Source: Longimicrobium sp. (GTDB lineage: Bacteria > Gemmatimonadota > Gemmatimonadetes > Longimicrobiales > Longimicrobiaceae). From it: 64,000 bases of DNA. Under the pieces are notes generated by a model. The model saw nothing but the letters and a program-made list of their open reading frames with translations. It was not told the origin of the DNA and ran no database searches. Each line of letters begins with the position of its first letter. The first letter of the stretch is position 1. Shown here piece after piece: positions 36,266 through 45,603 of this stretch. A program made the position numbers and the translations under genes. Where the stretch lies: the NCBI GenBank assembly GCA_036389795.1, contig DASVWD010000099.1, positions 1 to 64,000 on the forward strand. The letters are read 5' to 3'.

Positions 36266-38148
36266 GCCACGGCCCCGTGCACCCGACCTCGTACCGCACC
36301 ACCGCCGCCGGCAGCTTGCGCGCCGGCGACGCGGGCACCTCCGTGACCCTGGCCGGCTGGGTGCACCGCCGGCGCGACCTGGGCGGCCTGGTGTTCGTGG
36401 ACCTGCGCGACCGCGAGGGGCTGGTGCAGGTCTCCTTCGACCCGCAGTGGAGCGCGCCGGAGGCGATCGAGGAGGCGCGCCGGCTGGGGCCCGAGGACGT
36501 GGTCCAGGTGGAGGGCACCGTCTTCCCGCGCATCCAGGGGCAGCACAACCCCGACCTGGCCACGGGTGAGATCGAGGTGCGCGCCGCGCGGCTCACCGTG
36601 CTCACCCGCGCCGAGCCGCTGCCGATCCAGGTGTTCTACGGGCCGCAGGACGAGCTGCCGGCCGAGGAGCTGCGCCTGCGCCACCGCTCGCTGGACCTCC
36701 GGCGGCCGGAGATGCAGCACGCGCTGATCACGCGCCACCGCGCGGCCCAGGTCACCCGGCGCTGGCTCTCGGACCAGGGGTTCCTGGAGATCGAGACGCC
36801 GGTGCTCACCAAGCCCACGCCCGAGGGAGCGCGCGACTTCCTGGTGCCCAGCCGCCAGCACCCGGGCGAGTTCTACGCGCTGCCGCAGAGCCCGCAGCTC
36901 TACAAGCAGCTGCTGATGGTGAGCGGCTTCGACCGCTACTTCCAGATCGCGAAGTGCCTGCGCGACGAGGACCTGCGCGCCGACCGCCAGCCCGAGTTCA
37001 CGCAGATCGACCTGGAGATGGCCTTCGCCGGCGAGGAGGACGTCTTCCGCGTGGGCGAGGGGCTGATGGCGGCGATCCTGGGCGAGGTGGGGGGGATCGA
37101 GATCGAGACGCCGTTCCCGCGACTCCCCTACGAGCAGGCGCTGCTGCGCTACGGGAGCGACAAGCCCGACCTGCGCTACGGCCTGGAGATCGTGGACGCG
37201 ACCGACGTCCTGCAGCGCGCCGACTTCCGCCTCTTCCAGGGCACGGCGGGCACCGCCCAGCGCATCCGCGGCATCCGCGCGCCCGGCGGGGGGCGGCTCT
37301 CGCGCAAGGAGCTGGACGAGCTGCAGGAGGTGGCCCGGCGCGGCGGCGCGGCGGGCGTGCTCTGGGTCAGGCGCGGCCCCGACGGCCTCTCCGGCCAGTT
37401 CGCCAAGGCGCTGGACGAGGGGACCCGCGACGCCTTCTACGCCGCGACGGGGATGGAGGACGGCGACCTCTTCGTGGCGGTGGTGGGCGAGTTCCGCAGC
37501 CGGGCGGCGGGGCCGGTGGTGACGTCGACCACGGGCGCGGCGCCGGTGGCCGAGGAGACGCACGAGGTGAAGGCGGGGCTGGAGCCGGCGCTCGACGAGC
37601 TGCGGCGGCACCTGGCGCGGAAGCTCGACCTCGTCGACCCGAACAAGCACGCCTGGCTCTGGGTGACGGAGTTCCCGCTCTTCGCCTGGGACGCGGAAGG
37701 TGACCGGCTGGTGGCCGAGCACCACCCCTTCACCCGCCCGCACCCGGACGACGTGCCGCTGGTGCTGGAGGCGGCGCGGGACGGGGCGCTCACGGCGGAG
37801 GCCGCGCGGGCGCTGTACCGGCGGCCGGTGCGCTCGCTGGCGTACGACGCGGTGTGGAACGGGATGGAGATGTGCAGCGGCTCGGTTCGCATCCACGAGC
37901 CCCAGCTGCAGCGGGCGATCTTCGCGGCGCTGGGGATCGGGGCCGAGGAGGCGAAGGTGAAGTTCGGCTTCCTGCTGGAGGCGTTCCAGTACGGCGCGCC
38001 GCCACACGCCGGGTGCGCCTTCGGCTTCGACCGGCTGGTGATGCTGCTGTCGGGGGGGAAGAGCCTGCGCGACGTGATCGCCTTCCCCAAGACGACCACC
38101 GGGCGGGCGCTTTTCGAGGGCGCGCCGACGCCGATCGAGGGCGCGTAA
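36262..38148 (+). CDS. aspS: aspartyl-tRNA synthetase
   Basis: 628-residue bacterial-type class II synthetase. The anticodon OB domain is WVHRRRDLGGLVFVDLRDRE. Motif 2 is FQIAKCLRDEDLRADRQPEF and motif 3 is AFGFDRLVMLLSG. The GAD-type insertion lies in the middle (residues ~290-430). It charges tRNA-Asp in the cytoplasm. Whether it also charges tRNA-Asn cannot be told from these motifs. The start overlaps the VanZ stop by four bases. Confidence 0.96.
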   Translation: MSHGPVHPTSYRTTAAGSLRAGDAGTSVTLAGWVHRRRDLGGLVFVDLRDREGLVQVSFDPQWSAPEAIEEARRLGPEDVVQVEGTVFPRIQGQHNPDLATGEIEVRAARLTVLTRAEPLPIQVFYGPQDELPAEELRLRHRSLDLRRPEMQHALITRHRAAQVTRRWLSDQGFLEIETPVLTKPTPEGARDFLVPSRQHPGEFYALPQSPQLYKQLLMVSGFDRYFQIAKCLRDEDLRADRQPEFTQIDLEMAFAGEEDVFRVGEGLMAAILGEVGGIEIETPFPRLPYEQALLRYGSDKPDLRYGLEIVDATDVLQRADFRLFQGTAGTAQRIRGIRAPGGGRLSRKELDELQEVARRGGAAGVLWVRRGPDGLSGQFAKALDEGTRDAFYAATGMEDGDLFVAVVGEFRSRAAGPVVTSTTGAAPVAEETHEVKAGLEPALDELRRHLARKLDLVDPNKHAWLWVTEFPLFAWDAEGDRLVAEHHPFTRPHPDDVPLVLEAARDGALTAEAARALYRRPVRSLAYDAVWNGMEMCSGSVRIHEPQLQRAIFAALGIGAEEAKVKFGFLLEAFQYGAPPHAGCAFGFDRLVMLLSGGKSLRDVIAFPKTTTGRALFEGAPTPIEGA

Positions 38149-38202
38149 GCGAACCTTCGCGCGCCTGCGTCGTACCAATGGCGCGCCGGACGATCCACGG
38201 CA

Positions 38203-38244
38203 GGGCGGGACCGCGAGACGTGCGGGCCCGCCCCACGGCTTTTG
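38203..38244 (+). terminator. possible terminator after aspS
   Basis: GGGCGGG and CCCGCCC pair across a 17-nt loop that has internal pairing, followed by CACGGCTTTT. It lies 55 bp after the aspS stop. Confidence 0.4.
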
Positions 38245-38351
38245 GCCCGGTTCTTGGAGTCTTTCGACGACCGGAGCCGGGGAGGGCGGAGAGCGGATCG
38301 CCGGCTTCGGCGCAGCCGCGGGGGGCCCTCACCCGCCGCCCTGGAGCGGCA

Positions 38352-38377
38352 ACCCTCTCCCAGGTCTGGGAGAGGGT
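38352..38377. repeat. ACCCTCTCCC hairpin repeat (copy 3)
   Basis: Same stem as the copy at 3151, with loop AGGTCT. It lies in the 640-bp gap between aspS and phoH together with a 103-bp element, a structured A element and a heptamer tract. Confidence 0.6.
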
Positions 38378-38412
38378 GGACTCGACGGGGCTTCGAGCGC
38401 GAGGCGGGGTTC

Positions 38413-38515
38413 GTAGGGTCGAGGCCTGCCTCGACCGCTGGATGCCGGCAGGTGCGCGAGAGGCGGCCGGTGGTGCCGATGCCGCCTCTGCACGGACTCG
38501 CAGGCTCGCCCCTAC
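38413..38515 (+). repeat. 103-bp element with terminal inverted repeats (copy 2)
   Basis: It begins GTAGGGTCGAGG and ends CTCGCCCCTAC. It is the same length as copy 1 (2908-3010), with most interior bases shared (CGGATGCCG / TGGATGCCG, GATGCCGCCT, GGACTCGCAGG). The terminal repeats suggest a miniature mobile element. Confidence 0.65.
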
Positions 38516-38540
38516 GGAACTCATCGCGGAGGCGGACTCT

Positions 38541-38687
38541 GCGTGAGGGATGCGCGCCCGGAGGGCCGGGACCCGGGCGTGCCGGGGGTTTGGCACGACC
38601 GGGGCCCGGCGCCGTTGGCCTGCGTAGTTTGCAGGCCTACGGCGCGCGCAGCCCGGCCCGGAGCGCAGCGGAGGGACACGCCCCGAA
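38541..38687 (+). repeat. ~150-bp structured intergenic element (copy A3)
   Basis: Hairpin 1 at 38573-38602 is identical in sequence to that of copy A1. Hairpin 2 at 38617-38637 has a completely different stem (GGCCTGC/GCAGGCC) but a related loop (GTAGTTT). The conserved ends GAGGGATGCGCGCCCGGAGG and GCAGCCCGGCCCGGAGCGCA are intact. Confidence 0.85.
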
Positions 38688-38715
38688 CGGCAGTGCGAAG
38701 TGTCGGAGGCCTACT

Positions 38716-38757
38716 CTAAGGACTAAGCACTAAGCACTTAGGACTTAGCACTCAGGA
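38716..38757. repeat. CTAAGCA heptamer tract (C5)
   Basis: Degenerate CTAAGCA / TTAGCAC units in both orientations form a tract directly after element copy A3 and 33 bp before the phoH start. Confidence 0.75.
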
Positions 38758-38789
38758 CCCGAAAACGAACCATTCTTCCGTCGAGATAG

Positions 38790-39773
38790 ATGCCTGACCA
38801 GGCGGTACAGCACCGGATCCCCGCGGAGGGCGCCGACCCGCTGGCGCTCTCGGGGGTCAACGACTCCAACCTGACGGAGCTCGGGCGCCGCTCGGGGCTG
38901 CGCGTCTTCCTCCGCGACGACCACCTCCTCCTCTCGGGGCCGGTGGAGAGCGTGGAGAAGGCCGTCCCCGTGGCCCAGCACATGATCGAGCTGGCGCGCC
39001 GCGGCGTTCCCGTGGGCGCCGACGACGTGGCCCGCTTCTTCGACGCCGCAGAGACGGGCGAGGGCGGCGTGGAGCGCCTGGCCGACGCGGGGCGCGTGGT
39101 GGTCCCCGGGCCCAAGCGCACCATCAGCGCCAAGAGCGAGGGGCAGGCGAAGTACCTGGCCGCCATCGAGGAGAACGACATCGTGGTGGGGATCGGCCCC
39201 GCGGGGACGGGGAAGACCTACCTGGCGGTGGCGATGGCGGTGGACGCGCTCTTCAAGAAGCGGGTGAAGCGCATCATCCTGGCCCGCCCCGCCGTCGAAG
39301 CGGGCGAGAACCTGGGCTTCCTCCCCGGCGACCTGCAGGAGAAGATCGACCCCTACCTGCGCCCGCTCTACGACGCGCTGGAGGACATGATCCCGCACGA
39401 CCGGCTCAGGCGGGCCATGGAGAGCCGGGCCATCGAGATCGCGCCGCTGGCGTACATGCGCGGCCGCACGCTGCAGGACGCGTTCGTGATCCTGGACGAG
39501 GCGCAGAACGCCACCAACGCGCAGATGAAGATGTTCCTCACCCGCCTGGGGCTCAACTCCAAGGCGGTGATCACGGGCGACAAGACGCAGATCGACCTGC
39601 CGCGCCGCGAGGACTCGGGGCTGGTGCAGGTGGAGGAGGTGCTCAAGGGGATCGACGGGATCGCCTTCGTCTACTTCCACGGCAGCGACGTGATCCGCCA
39701 CCGGCTGGTGAAGGAGATCATCCGCGCCTACGCGGCCCACTCCGGGCGCGAGCCGGAGGAGGGCGAGGCCTGA
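38790..39773 (+). CDS. PhoH family ATPase
   Basis: 327-residue PhoH/YbeZ-type protein. The N-terminal KH-like part spans residues ~15-90. The P-loop is GIGPAGTGKTYLAVAM (near residue 137), Walker B is FVILDEAQN, and the NLGFLPGDLQEKIDPYLRPL segment is diagnostic. In bacteria YbeZ works with the RNase YbeY in ribosome quality control and RNA processing. The next gene starts one base inside its stop (TGATG), and ybeY follows after it, so phoH-pgpH-ybeY is the conserved order. Confidence 0.93.
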   Translation: MPDQAVQHRIPAEGADPLALSGVNDSNLTELGRRSGLRVFLRDDHLLLSGPVESVEKAVPVAQHMIELARRGVPVGADDVARFFDAAETGEGGVERLADAGRVVVPGPKRTISAKSEGQAKYLAAIEENDIVVGIGPAGTGKTYLAVAMAVDALFKKRVKRIILARPAVEAGENLGFLPGDLQEKIDPYLRPLYDALEDMIPHDRLRRAMESRAIEIAPLAYMRGRTLQDAFVILDEAQNATNAQMKMFLTRLGLNSKAVITGDKTQIDLPRREDSGLVQVEEVLKGIDGIAFVYFHGSDVIRHRLVKEIIRAYAAHSGREPEEGEA

Positions 39774-42064
39774 TGGTGGCGGCGGAGCGGCCCCCCGAGC
39801 GCCGGGCGGCGCCCCGGGACGGCGACCTCCCGCCGCGCCCCCGCTTCGCGCGCGCCCTGCACCACGGGCTGCGCCTGGCCGTCCTCCTCGCCACCGCGGC
39901 CGCCATCCACCTCCTCTTCCCCTCGGGCGCGGCGCCGGGGCCCGTCCTGCTGGAGCGCGGCGTGGTGGCGCCCGAGGACATCATCGCCGCCATCCCCTTC
40001 CAGATCCCCAAGACCGAGGAGGAGCTGCGCCGCGAGCAGGAAGAGGCGGCCCGCGGCGTCCCCCCCGTCTACGACTACGCCCCCGGCGCCGCGGACAGCG
40101 TGGCCGGCGGGCTGGCGGGCTTCTTCGCCGCGGTGGAGGAGGCGCTCCGGGGCGCGCCGCCGGGGCAGGAGACGCAGGCCGTCCGCTCCGTCCTCTCGCG
40201 CAGCGGCGTGCCCACCACGCTCGGCGCCGTGGAGGTGCTCGCCGACTCCGCCCGCCGCGCCGCGCTGCAGGGCGCCACCGTGGCGGCCGTGCGCGAGCTC
40301 TTCCCCGCGGGCGTCGCCGCCAGCTCGCCGGGGCGCAGCGGGATCTCGGCCGTGCGCGTGCGCGGGGTGCGCGGGGGCGAGCGGCTGGTTGCCGCCGACT
40401 CGCTGCTCACGGCCGACCAGTTCTACGGCGCCGCCGCCCAGCGCCTCCCCGCCGGGGCGGGCGCGGACGCGGCCGAGCTGCAGCGGCTCCTCCTCGTCCG
40501 CTGGTTCCAGCCCTCCCTCGCCGTCAACCAGGCGGAGACGGAGGCCGCGCGCGCCCGGGCCCGCGCGGCGGTGGACCGGGTGAAGGCGCGCGTGCTGGCG
40601 GGGGAGAAGATCGTGGGCGCGCGCGAGCAGGTGGGCGCGCGCGAGGAGGAGCGCCTGCGCGCCTACCAGGCTGCGCTCGCCGAGCGGCGCACCGACGGCG
40701 AGGGCGGGCACGCCCCGGCGCGCGCGGCGGGGGCCGTCCTCTTCAACCTGCTCCTGCTGGGGATCGTCGGCTTCCTGCTGCGCCTCTCCCGCGCGCACCT
40801 CTACGACGACGACCGCACCATCCTCTTCCTGGGGATGCTGACCGTGGCCGTGGCGGCGCTGGCGTCGGTGATCGCGCGGCTCGACCTGCCGCCGGAGCTG
40901 ATCCCCGTCCCCTTCGCCACCATGGTGCTGGCGGTGCTCTGGGGCGGGCGGCTGGCGCTGGCCATGGCGCTGATCCTGGCGCTGGTGCTGGGCGGGCAGG
41001 CGCCGTTCCTGGGGCTGGCCGTCCCCTTCACCGTGGCCGTGGGCGGGGCGGCGGGCGCCTTCGGGGTGCGCGTGGCCGAGCGGCGGCTGCAGACCTGGAT
41101 GGTGGTGGGGATCATCACCGCGGCGTACGCGGCGGCCGCGCTCTCGGTCGGCCTCCTGCGGGCGTGGAGCCTGGAGGAGATCGGCTGGTCGGCGCTCTGG
41201 GGGGCGGTGAACGCCACGGGGTCCAGCCTGCTGGCGGTGGGCTTCCTCCCCGTGGCCGAGTGGTTCACGGGGGTGACCACCAACCAGACGCTGCAGGAGC
41301 TGGCCGACCCCAAGCACCCGCTGCTCAAGCGCCTGTCGCTGGAGGCGCCGGGGACGTACGCGCACACCATCAGCGTGGCCAACCTGGCCGAGGCCGCCTG
41401 CAACGCCATCGGCGCCAACGCGCTGCTGGCGCGCGTCGGCGTCTACTACCACGACATCGGCAAGGTGGTGAAGCCGCAGTACTTCATCGAGAACCAGCCG
41501 AAGGGGCGCAACCCGCACGACAAGCTGAAGCCCGCCATGAGCGCGGCCATCGTGCGCAGCCACGTGGCCGAGGGGCTCAAGCTGGCCGAGCAGCACCGGC
41601 TCCCCGACGCGGTGAAGGCCTTCATCACCCAGCACCACGGCACGCAGCCGATCTCCTTCTTCAAGGACCAGGCGAAGGCGGCCGACCCCGAGGGCAGGAT
41701 CAACCCCGCGGACTACGCCTACCAGGGCCCCAGACCGCAGACGCGCGAGACGGCGGTGGTGATGCTGGCCGACTCGGTCGAGTCGGCCGCGCGCGTGCTG
41801 CAGGACCCCACGCCGGCGCGCATCCGCGAGCTGGTGGACCGCATCGTGGGCGCCAAGATCGCCGCCGGGCAGCTCGACGAGTCGCCGCTCACGCTGCGCG
41901 AGATCAACATCGTGAAGGAAGTGCTGGCCCGATCGCTCTCGGGGATGTACCATTCGCGCCTCGACTACCCCGCCCCGCCCCCCGCGGCGCAGGACGGCGA
42001 GGCCGCGAACGGCGGTGCGCAGCCCGAGCCCGCGGCCACGGGGGCGGGGACGAGTACGCGTTGA
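39773..42064 (+). CDS. 7TM-HD membrane phosphodiesterase (PgpH-like)
   Basis: 763 residues. One N-terminal helix (LAVLLATAAAIHLLF) is followed by a long extracytoplasmic domain (to ~residue 315), then six or seven transmembrane helices (~320-490). The cytoplasmic HDIG-type HD domain reads TYAHTISVANLAEAACNAIG and YYHDIGKVVKPQYFIENQ, with the metal-binding H-HD pattern and a later SVESAAR. PgpH enzymes hydrolyse cyclic di-AMP. Translationally coupled to phoH. No diadenylate cyclase gene is in the window. Confidence 0.9.
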   Translation: MVAAERPPERRAAPRDGDLPPRPRFARALHHGLRLAVLLATAAAIHLLFPSGAAPGPVLLERGVVAPEDIIAAIPFQIPKTEEELRREQEEAARGVPPVYDYAPGAADSVAGGLAGFFAAVEEALRGAPPGQETQAVRSVLSRSGVPTTLGAVEVLADSARRAALQGATVAAVRELFPAGVAASSPGRSGISAVRVRGVRGGERLVAADSLLTADQFYGAAAQRLPAGAGADAAELQRLLLVRWFQPSLAVNQAETEAARARARAAVDRVKARVLAGEKIVGAREQVGAREEERLRAYQAALAERRTDGEGGHAPARAAGAVLFNLLLLGIVGFLLRLSRAHLYDDDRTILFLGMLTVAVAALASVIARLDLPPELIPVPFATMVLAVLWGGRLALAMALILALVLGGQAPFLGLAVPFTVAVGGAAGAFGVRVAERRLQTWMVVGIITAAYAAAALSVGLLRAWSLEEIGWSALWGAVNATGSSLLAVGFLPVAEWFTGVTTNQTLQELADPKHPLLKRLSLEAPGTYAHTISVANLAEAACNAIGANALLARVGVYYHDIGKVVKPQYFIENQPKGRNPHDKLKPAMSAAIVRSHVAEGLKLAEQHRLPDAVKAFITQHHGTQPISFFKDQAKAADPEGRINPADYAYQGPRPQTRETAVVMLADSVESAARVLQDPTPARIRELVDRIVGAKIAAGQLDESPLTLREINIVKEVLARSLSGMYHSRLDYPAPPPAAQDGEAANGGAQPEPAATGAGTSTR

Positions 42065-42078
42065 GATGAACTGCTGGA

Positions 42079-42158
42079 CTCACACGGAGGACACAGAGAA
42101 CACGGAGGAACGGCAGACACGAGCGAAGTTCTCTGTGTCCTCCGTGCCTCTGTGTGAG
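42079..42158. repeat. 80-bp imperfect palindrome (copy B3)
   Basis: CTCACACGGAGGACACAGAG pairs with CTCTGTGTCCTCCGTGCCTC and TGTGTGAG across a GGCAGACACGAGCG centre. Sequence differs from B1/B2, but the design and the position, 15 bp after a stop codon, are the same. Confidence 0.65.
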
Positions 42159-42207
42159 GCCTTTCGAGCTTGCGCGCGCACGGTTCCTTGATTGATGGAA
42201 TGAGGCG

Positions 42208-42657
42208 ATGGAGATGGACGTCGAGGTGAGCGTCGGCGAGGGCGTCACGCCCCCGGTCGACCCCGCGCGGGTGGAGGCGGCGGTGCGCCACGTCCTGCGC
42301 GCGGAAGGGGTGCGCGCGGCCGAGGTCTCCGTGGCGCTGGTGGGCGACGCGGAGATCGGCGGGCTGAACGCCGACTACCTCTCGCACGAGGGGCCCACCG
42401 ACGTGATCGCCTTCGCGCTGCACGAGGAGGGCGAGGCGCCGCTGGGCGACGTGTACGTGGGCGTGGAGCAGGCGCTGCGGCAGGCGGCCGAGTACGGCGC
42501 CACCCCGGCCGAGGAGGTGCTGCGCCTGGCCGTGCACGGCACGCTGCACGTGCTCGGCTACGACCACCCGGAGGGCGCCGACCGCGCGGGCAGCGAGATG
42601 TTCGTCCGCCAGGAGGAGCTGCTGAAGTCGTTCCTCGCCGGGGAGCCGGGCGCCTAG
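42208..42657 (+). CDS. ybeY: endoribonuclease YbeY
   Basis: 149 residues. The zinc motif H-x3-H-x5-H is in LAVHGTLHVLGYDHPEG (near residues 112-122). YLSHEGPTDVIAFAL and LGDVYVGVE are also typical. It is a single-strand-specific RNase for 16S rRNA 3'-end maturation and ribosome quality control. It is the third gene of the phoH-pgpH-ybeY group and lies 52 bp before mgtE. Confidence 0.95.
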   Translation: MEMDVEVSVGEGVTPPVDPARVEAAVRHVLRAEGVRAAEVSVALVGDAEIGGLNADYLSHEGPTDVIAFALHEEGEAPLGDVYVGVEQALRQAAEYGATPAEEVLRLAVHGTLHVLGYDHPEGADRAGSEMFVRQEELLKSFLAGEPGA

Positions 42658-42709
42658 CGCGCGCCCGCGCCCTCCCTCTTCCCCACCCTTCCGCCGCACC
42701 GGGCGCCCG

Positions 42710-44077
42710 ATGGCCGAAGCCGCGACCGACGACCGCGAGCCGCTCGAGCGCCTGCGCGAGCTGCTGGCGGCCGGCGACCAGGCCGCGCTGCGCGACTTCC
42801 TGACGGCGCTCCCCCACGCCAGCGACGTGGCCGACCTCCTCGAGCAGCTCGACGAGGCCGACCGCCTGCGCGTGCTCGTCGCCCTGACCGACGAGCCGGA
42901 GCTCGCGGCCGAGGCGCTGGCCGAGATGGAGCCCGAGGAGCACCCCGAGGACTCGCTGGCGGCGCTGCACCCCGAGCAGATCGCCGCCGTGATGGCGGAG
43001 CTCTCCGACGACGACGCGGCCGACATCGTCGCGGAGATGGACCCGGAGGACCAGGACCGCGTGCTCGCCTCGCTCTCCGGCGAGGAGGCCGGCGAGATCC
43101 GCGACCTGATGCGCTACGACGAAGAGTCGGCGGGCGGCATCATGACCACCGAGCTGGTGGCGGTGCCGGCGTCGCTCTCCGCGGCCCAGGCGATCGACGA
43201 GGTGCGGCGGCAGGCGCAGGAGGTGGGCGACTTCTACGTGGTGTTCGTGGTGGACGAGGGGCGCCACCTGCTGGGCTGGCTCCCGCTCCCCAACCTGGTG
43301 ACGGCGGACCCGTCCACCTCCATCGACGCGCTGGTGGAGCCGCCGGTGGCCGCGGTGCTGCCGGACATGGACCAGGAAGAGGTGGGGCGCGTGGTGGCCC
43401 GCTACAACCTCACCGTGGTGCCGGTGGTGGACGAGGAGGGGGTGCTGCTGGGCGGCGTCACCTTCGACGACGTGATCGACGTCATCGAGGCCGAGACCAC
43501 CGAGGACATCCTGAAGCTGGGCGGCACCTCGCAGGAGGAGGAGATCCGCGGCGGCTGGCTGGACGCGGTGCGCTCGCGGCTGCCCTGGCTGTGCGTGAAC
43601 CTGGTGACGGCCACCTTCGGCGCCACGGTGGTCTACCTCTTCCGGGAGACCATCGACCGCCTGGCGATGCTGGCGGTGATCATGCCCGTGGTGGCGGGGA
43701 TGGGCGGCAACAGCGGCACGCAGGCGCTGGCGGTCACCGTGCGGCGCCTGGCGCTCACGGGCGGCGACGCCGGCCGCGACCGCTGGGGGATCGTGGGGAA
43801 GGAGCTGCTGGTGGGCCTCGGCAACGGCCTGGTGATCGGGCTGATCGTGGCCGGGGTGGCGCTCGTGCTGCAGGGCGACCCGCGGCTCGGCGTGGTGGTG
43901 ATGCTGGCGATGTGGATGAACCTGACGGTGGGGAGCTTCGCCGGCGCCTTCGTCCCGATCGTGCTGGAGCGCCTGGGCGTGGACCCAGCCATCGCCAGCT
44001 CGATGTTCGTCACCGCCTTCACCGACATGTGCGGCTTCCTGCTGCTGCTGGGCATGGCGACGCAGTTGTTGTTGTAA
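42710..44077 (+). CDS. mgtE: magnesium transporter MgtE
   Basis: 455-residue Mg2+ channel. The N domain is a helical superhelix with L-L-E-Q-L-D-E-A-D repeats (to ~130). A CBS pair follows (~135-260; MTTELVAVPASLSAAQAIDE, LTVVPVVDEEGVLLGG). Five transmembrane helices begin near 290. The pore motif is PVVAGMGGNSGTQALAV. Mg2+ bound between the N and CBS domains closes the pore in this family. It sits in the inner membrane. Confidence 0.95.
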   Translation: MAEAATDDREPLERLRELLAAGDQAALRDFLTALPHASDVADLLEQLDEADRLRVLVALTDEPELAAEALAEMEPEEHPEDSLAALHPEQIAAVMAELSDDDAADIVAEMDPEDQDRVLASLSGEEAGEIRDLMRYDEESAGGIMTTELVAVPASLSAAQAIDEVRRQAQEVGDFYVVFVVDEGRHLLGWLPLPNLVTADPSTSIDALVEPPVAAVLPDMDQEEVGRVVARYNLTVVPVVDEEGVLLGGVTFDDVIDVIEAETTEDILKLGGTSQEEEIRGGWLDAVRSRLPWLCVNLVTATFGATVVYLFRETIDRLAMLAVIMPVVAGMGGNSGTQALAVTVRRLALTGGDAGRDRWGIVGKELLVGLGNGLVIGLIVAGVALVLQGDPRLGVVVMLAMWMNLTVGSFAGAFVPIVLERLGVDPAIASSMFVTAFTDMCGFLLLLGMATQLLL

Positions 44078-44116
44078 TCCGCAGCTTAAACCAACTTCAC
44101 TCCGACATCTGACGAA

Positions 44117-44713
44117 ATGAATTTCGGGGAAGAAGTCGCATATTGGTACCTACGATTTAACGGATTTTTCCCGTTGCCTAACTTCGTACTGCACCGAACT
44201 GACAGGCGAAAAGCATCGGATTGCGACGTGCTTGCCGTCCGTCCCCCTCACGTCTTTGAGGAAGTCGGAGGTAATCAGTGGGATTGGGATCAACGATTGG
44301 AAGTCCACTGGGCTGAAGGTCGGACTGTCGGTGTGATTTGCGAGGTTAAAAGCGGGATACGGATTCGATCAATATTTCAAAACGACCGTGTGATGCACTC
44401 GGTTAGACGACTTGGATTCGCAGAGGATTTAGCTCCTGAAGAATGGGAATCGCTGCACGAAGAAGGATTTGTTGACCTAGGAAGTTCACATCGTATTCTT
44501 AAACTTTTAGTCGCAGACTACCAGCCACGTGGGTACCAGCGGATTCAATTTGTGTCCATCGACTACGCGAGAGAATTCCTCAAACAGCGTGTTCGCAATT
44601 ATCACGAGAAACAAGGCGATTGGGTGTTTTTCAAATCGAATTTAATGCAAGATCTAATTTGGGAGGTAAGGCTCGAGGTCAAGAATGCACAGCGACGGCA
44701 ACGAGGCCGATGA
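44117..44713 (+). CDS. AT-rich, PD-(D/E)XK nuclease-like protein
   Basis: 198 residues. Base composition is about half G+C, in sharp contrast with the flanks, which indicates recent transfer. The pattern GEEVAYWYLRFNGFF, then SDCDVLAVR (D35, D37) and VICEVKSG (E76, K78) fits the E...D...ExK arrangement of restriction-endonuclease-like or Hjc/UPF0102-type folds. The rest is aromatic and charged without known motifs. No methyltransferase or partner gene adjoins it. Nuclease activity is inferred from the motif alone. Confidence 0.6.
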   Translation: MNFGEEVAYWYLRFNGFFPLPNFVLHRTDRRKASDCDVLAVRPPHVFEEVGGNQWDWDQRLEVHWAEGRTVGVICEVKSGIRIRSIFQNDRVMHSVRRLGFAEDLAPEEWESLHEEGFVDLGSSHRILKLLVADYQPRGYQRIQFVSIDYAREFLKQRVRNYHEKQGDWVFFKSNLMQDLIWEVRLEVKNAQRRQRGR

Positions 44714-44731
44714 TGCGCAGGCCAATCTCGG

Positions 44732-45508
44732 CTAAAGATTCAGGTTTTCAGGTCGTGTAGTATCCGCCCCCGTCGCCGGCACCGTATCCGGCGGCGGGGG
44801 CGCGGCCATGCCGGGGAGCGTGTCGGCAGTGGCGGTGGCGTAGGGGACGGAGGCCTGCTTGAGCCGCTGGATCCAGCCGGTGTCCGGCGGCGGCGGGGCG
44901 ACGGGGTAGCTGCCGCGGATCGCGACGAGCCGCGCCTGGAGCGCACGCGCGCGGTCGAGGTGCGCCTGCACGCGCGGGAGGGCGGCGGCGATGGCGCCCT
45001 GCAGGCCGGGGAAGCGCGCCGCCTGCCGCCAGCGCCGCAGGCTGTCGAGCGCCGTCGCGTGCGCCTGCACCTGGAGCGCCACGAAGGCGGAGTCGTAGCG
45101 CGGCCCCGTCGGCATCACGTTGATCGTCCCGCCCTGCGCCTGCGACACCATCTGCATCGGCCCGTACTGCTGCGGCGGCACCCGCGCCGTGTCGAGCTTC
45201 AGCGCCGCGGCCACGGGGAGCGACGCGCGGCTCATCGCCGTGTGGTCGGCCAGCAGCATCTCGGCGAACGCGCGCACCTCCGGGTTCCACAGCTTGGGCA
45301 CGGCCACCTGCGCGGCGCTGATCTCCGACCCGTTCACCAGCGACACCATCAGGTAGATCCCCGCGTCCGTGAGCGGCGCGCGGGCCAGCGTGTCGCGCTC
45401 CTCCTCCTCGGGCCGCGAGATCTCCACCCTCGGCTCCTCCTCGCCGCCCCCGCAGGCGGACAGGAGCGAGGCCGTGAGCACCACCGCGAGCGTGAGCGGA
45501 ATCCGCAT
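44732..45508 (-). CDS. DUF4142 family lipoprotein
   Basis: 258 residues. Lipoprotein signal with LLSACGG (Cys near residue 19). The helical DUF4142 region shows ISAAQVAVPKLWNPEVRAFA and then EMLLADHTAMSRAS, a ferritin-like four-helix arrangement. The C-terminus is Pro-rich and low in complexity. It is anchored in the envelope. DUF4142 proteins have no firm function. It converges with the AT-rich gene, 18 bp between stops. Confidence 0.75.
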   Translation of the reverse strand: MRIPLTLAVVLTASLLSACGGGEEEPRVEISRPEEEERDTLARAPLTDAGIYLMVSLVNGSEISAAQVAVPKLWNPEVRAFAEMLLADHTAMSRASLPVAAALKLDTARVPPQQYGPMQMVSQAQGGTINVMPTGPRYDSAFVALQVQAHATALDSLRRWRQAARFPGLQGAIAAALPRVQAHLDRARALQARLVAIRGSYPVAPPPPDTGWIQRLKQASVPYATATADTLPGMAAPPPPDTVPATGADTTRPENLNL

Positions 45509-45603
45509 CGGTCTTCCTCTGCCTCGGAGTCGGCCACCCTGCAGTAAAGGGCAGGCCTGCGCAAGAACCGCGCGCAATGGACGGCAGGGTTGTGCAGATC
45601 CAG

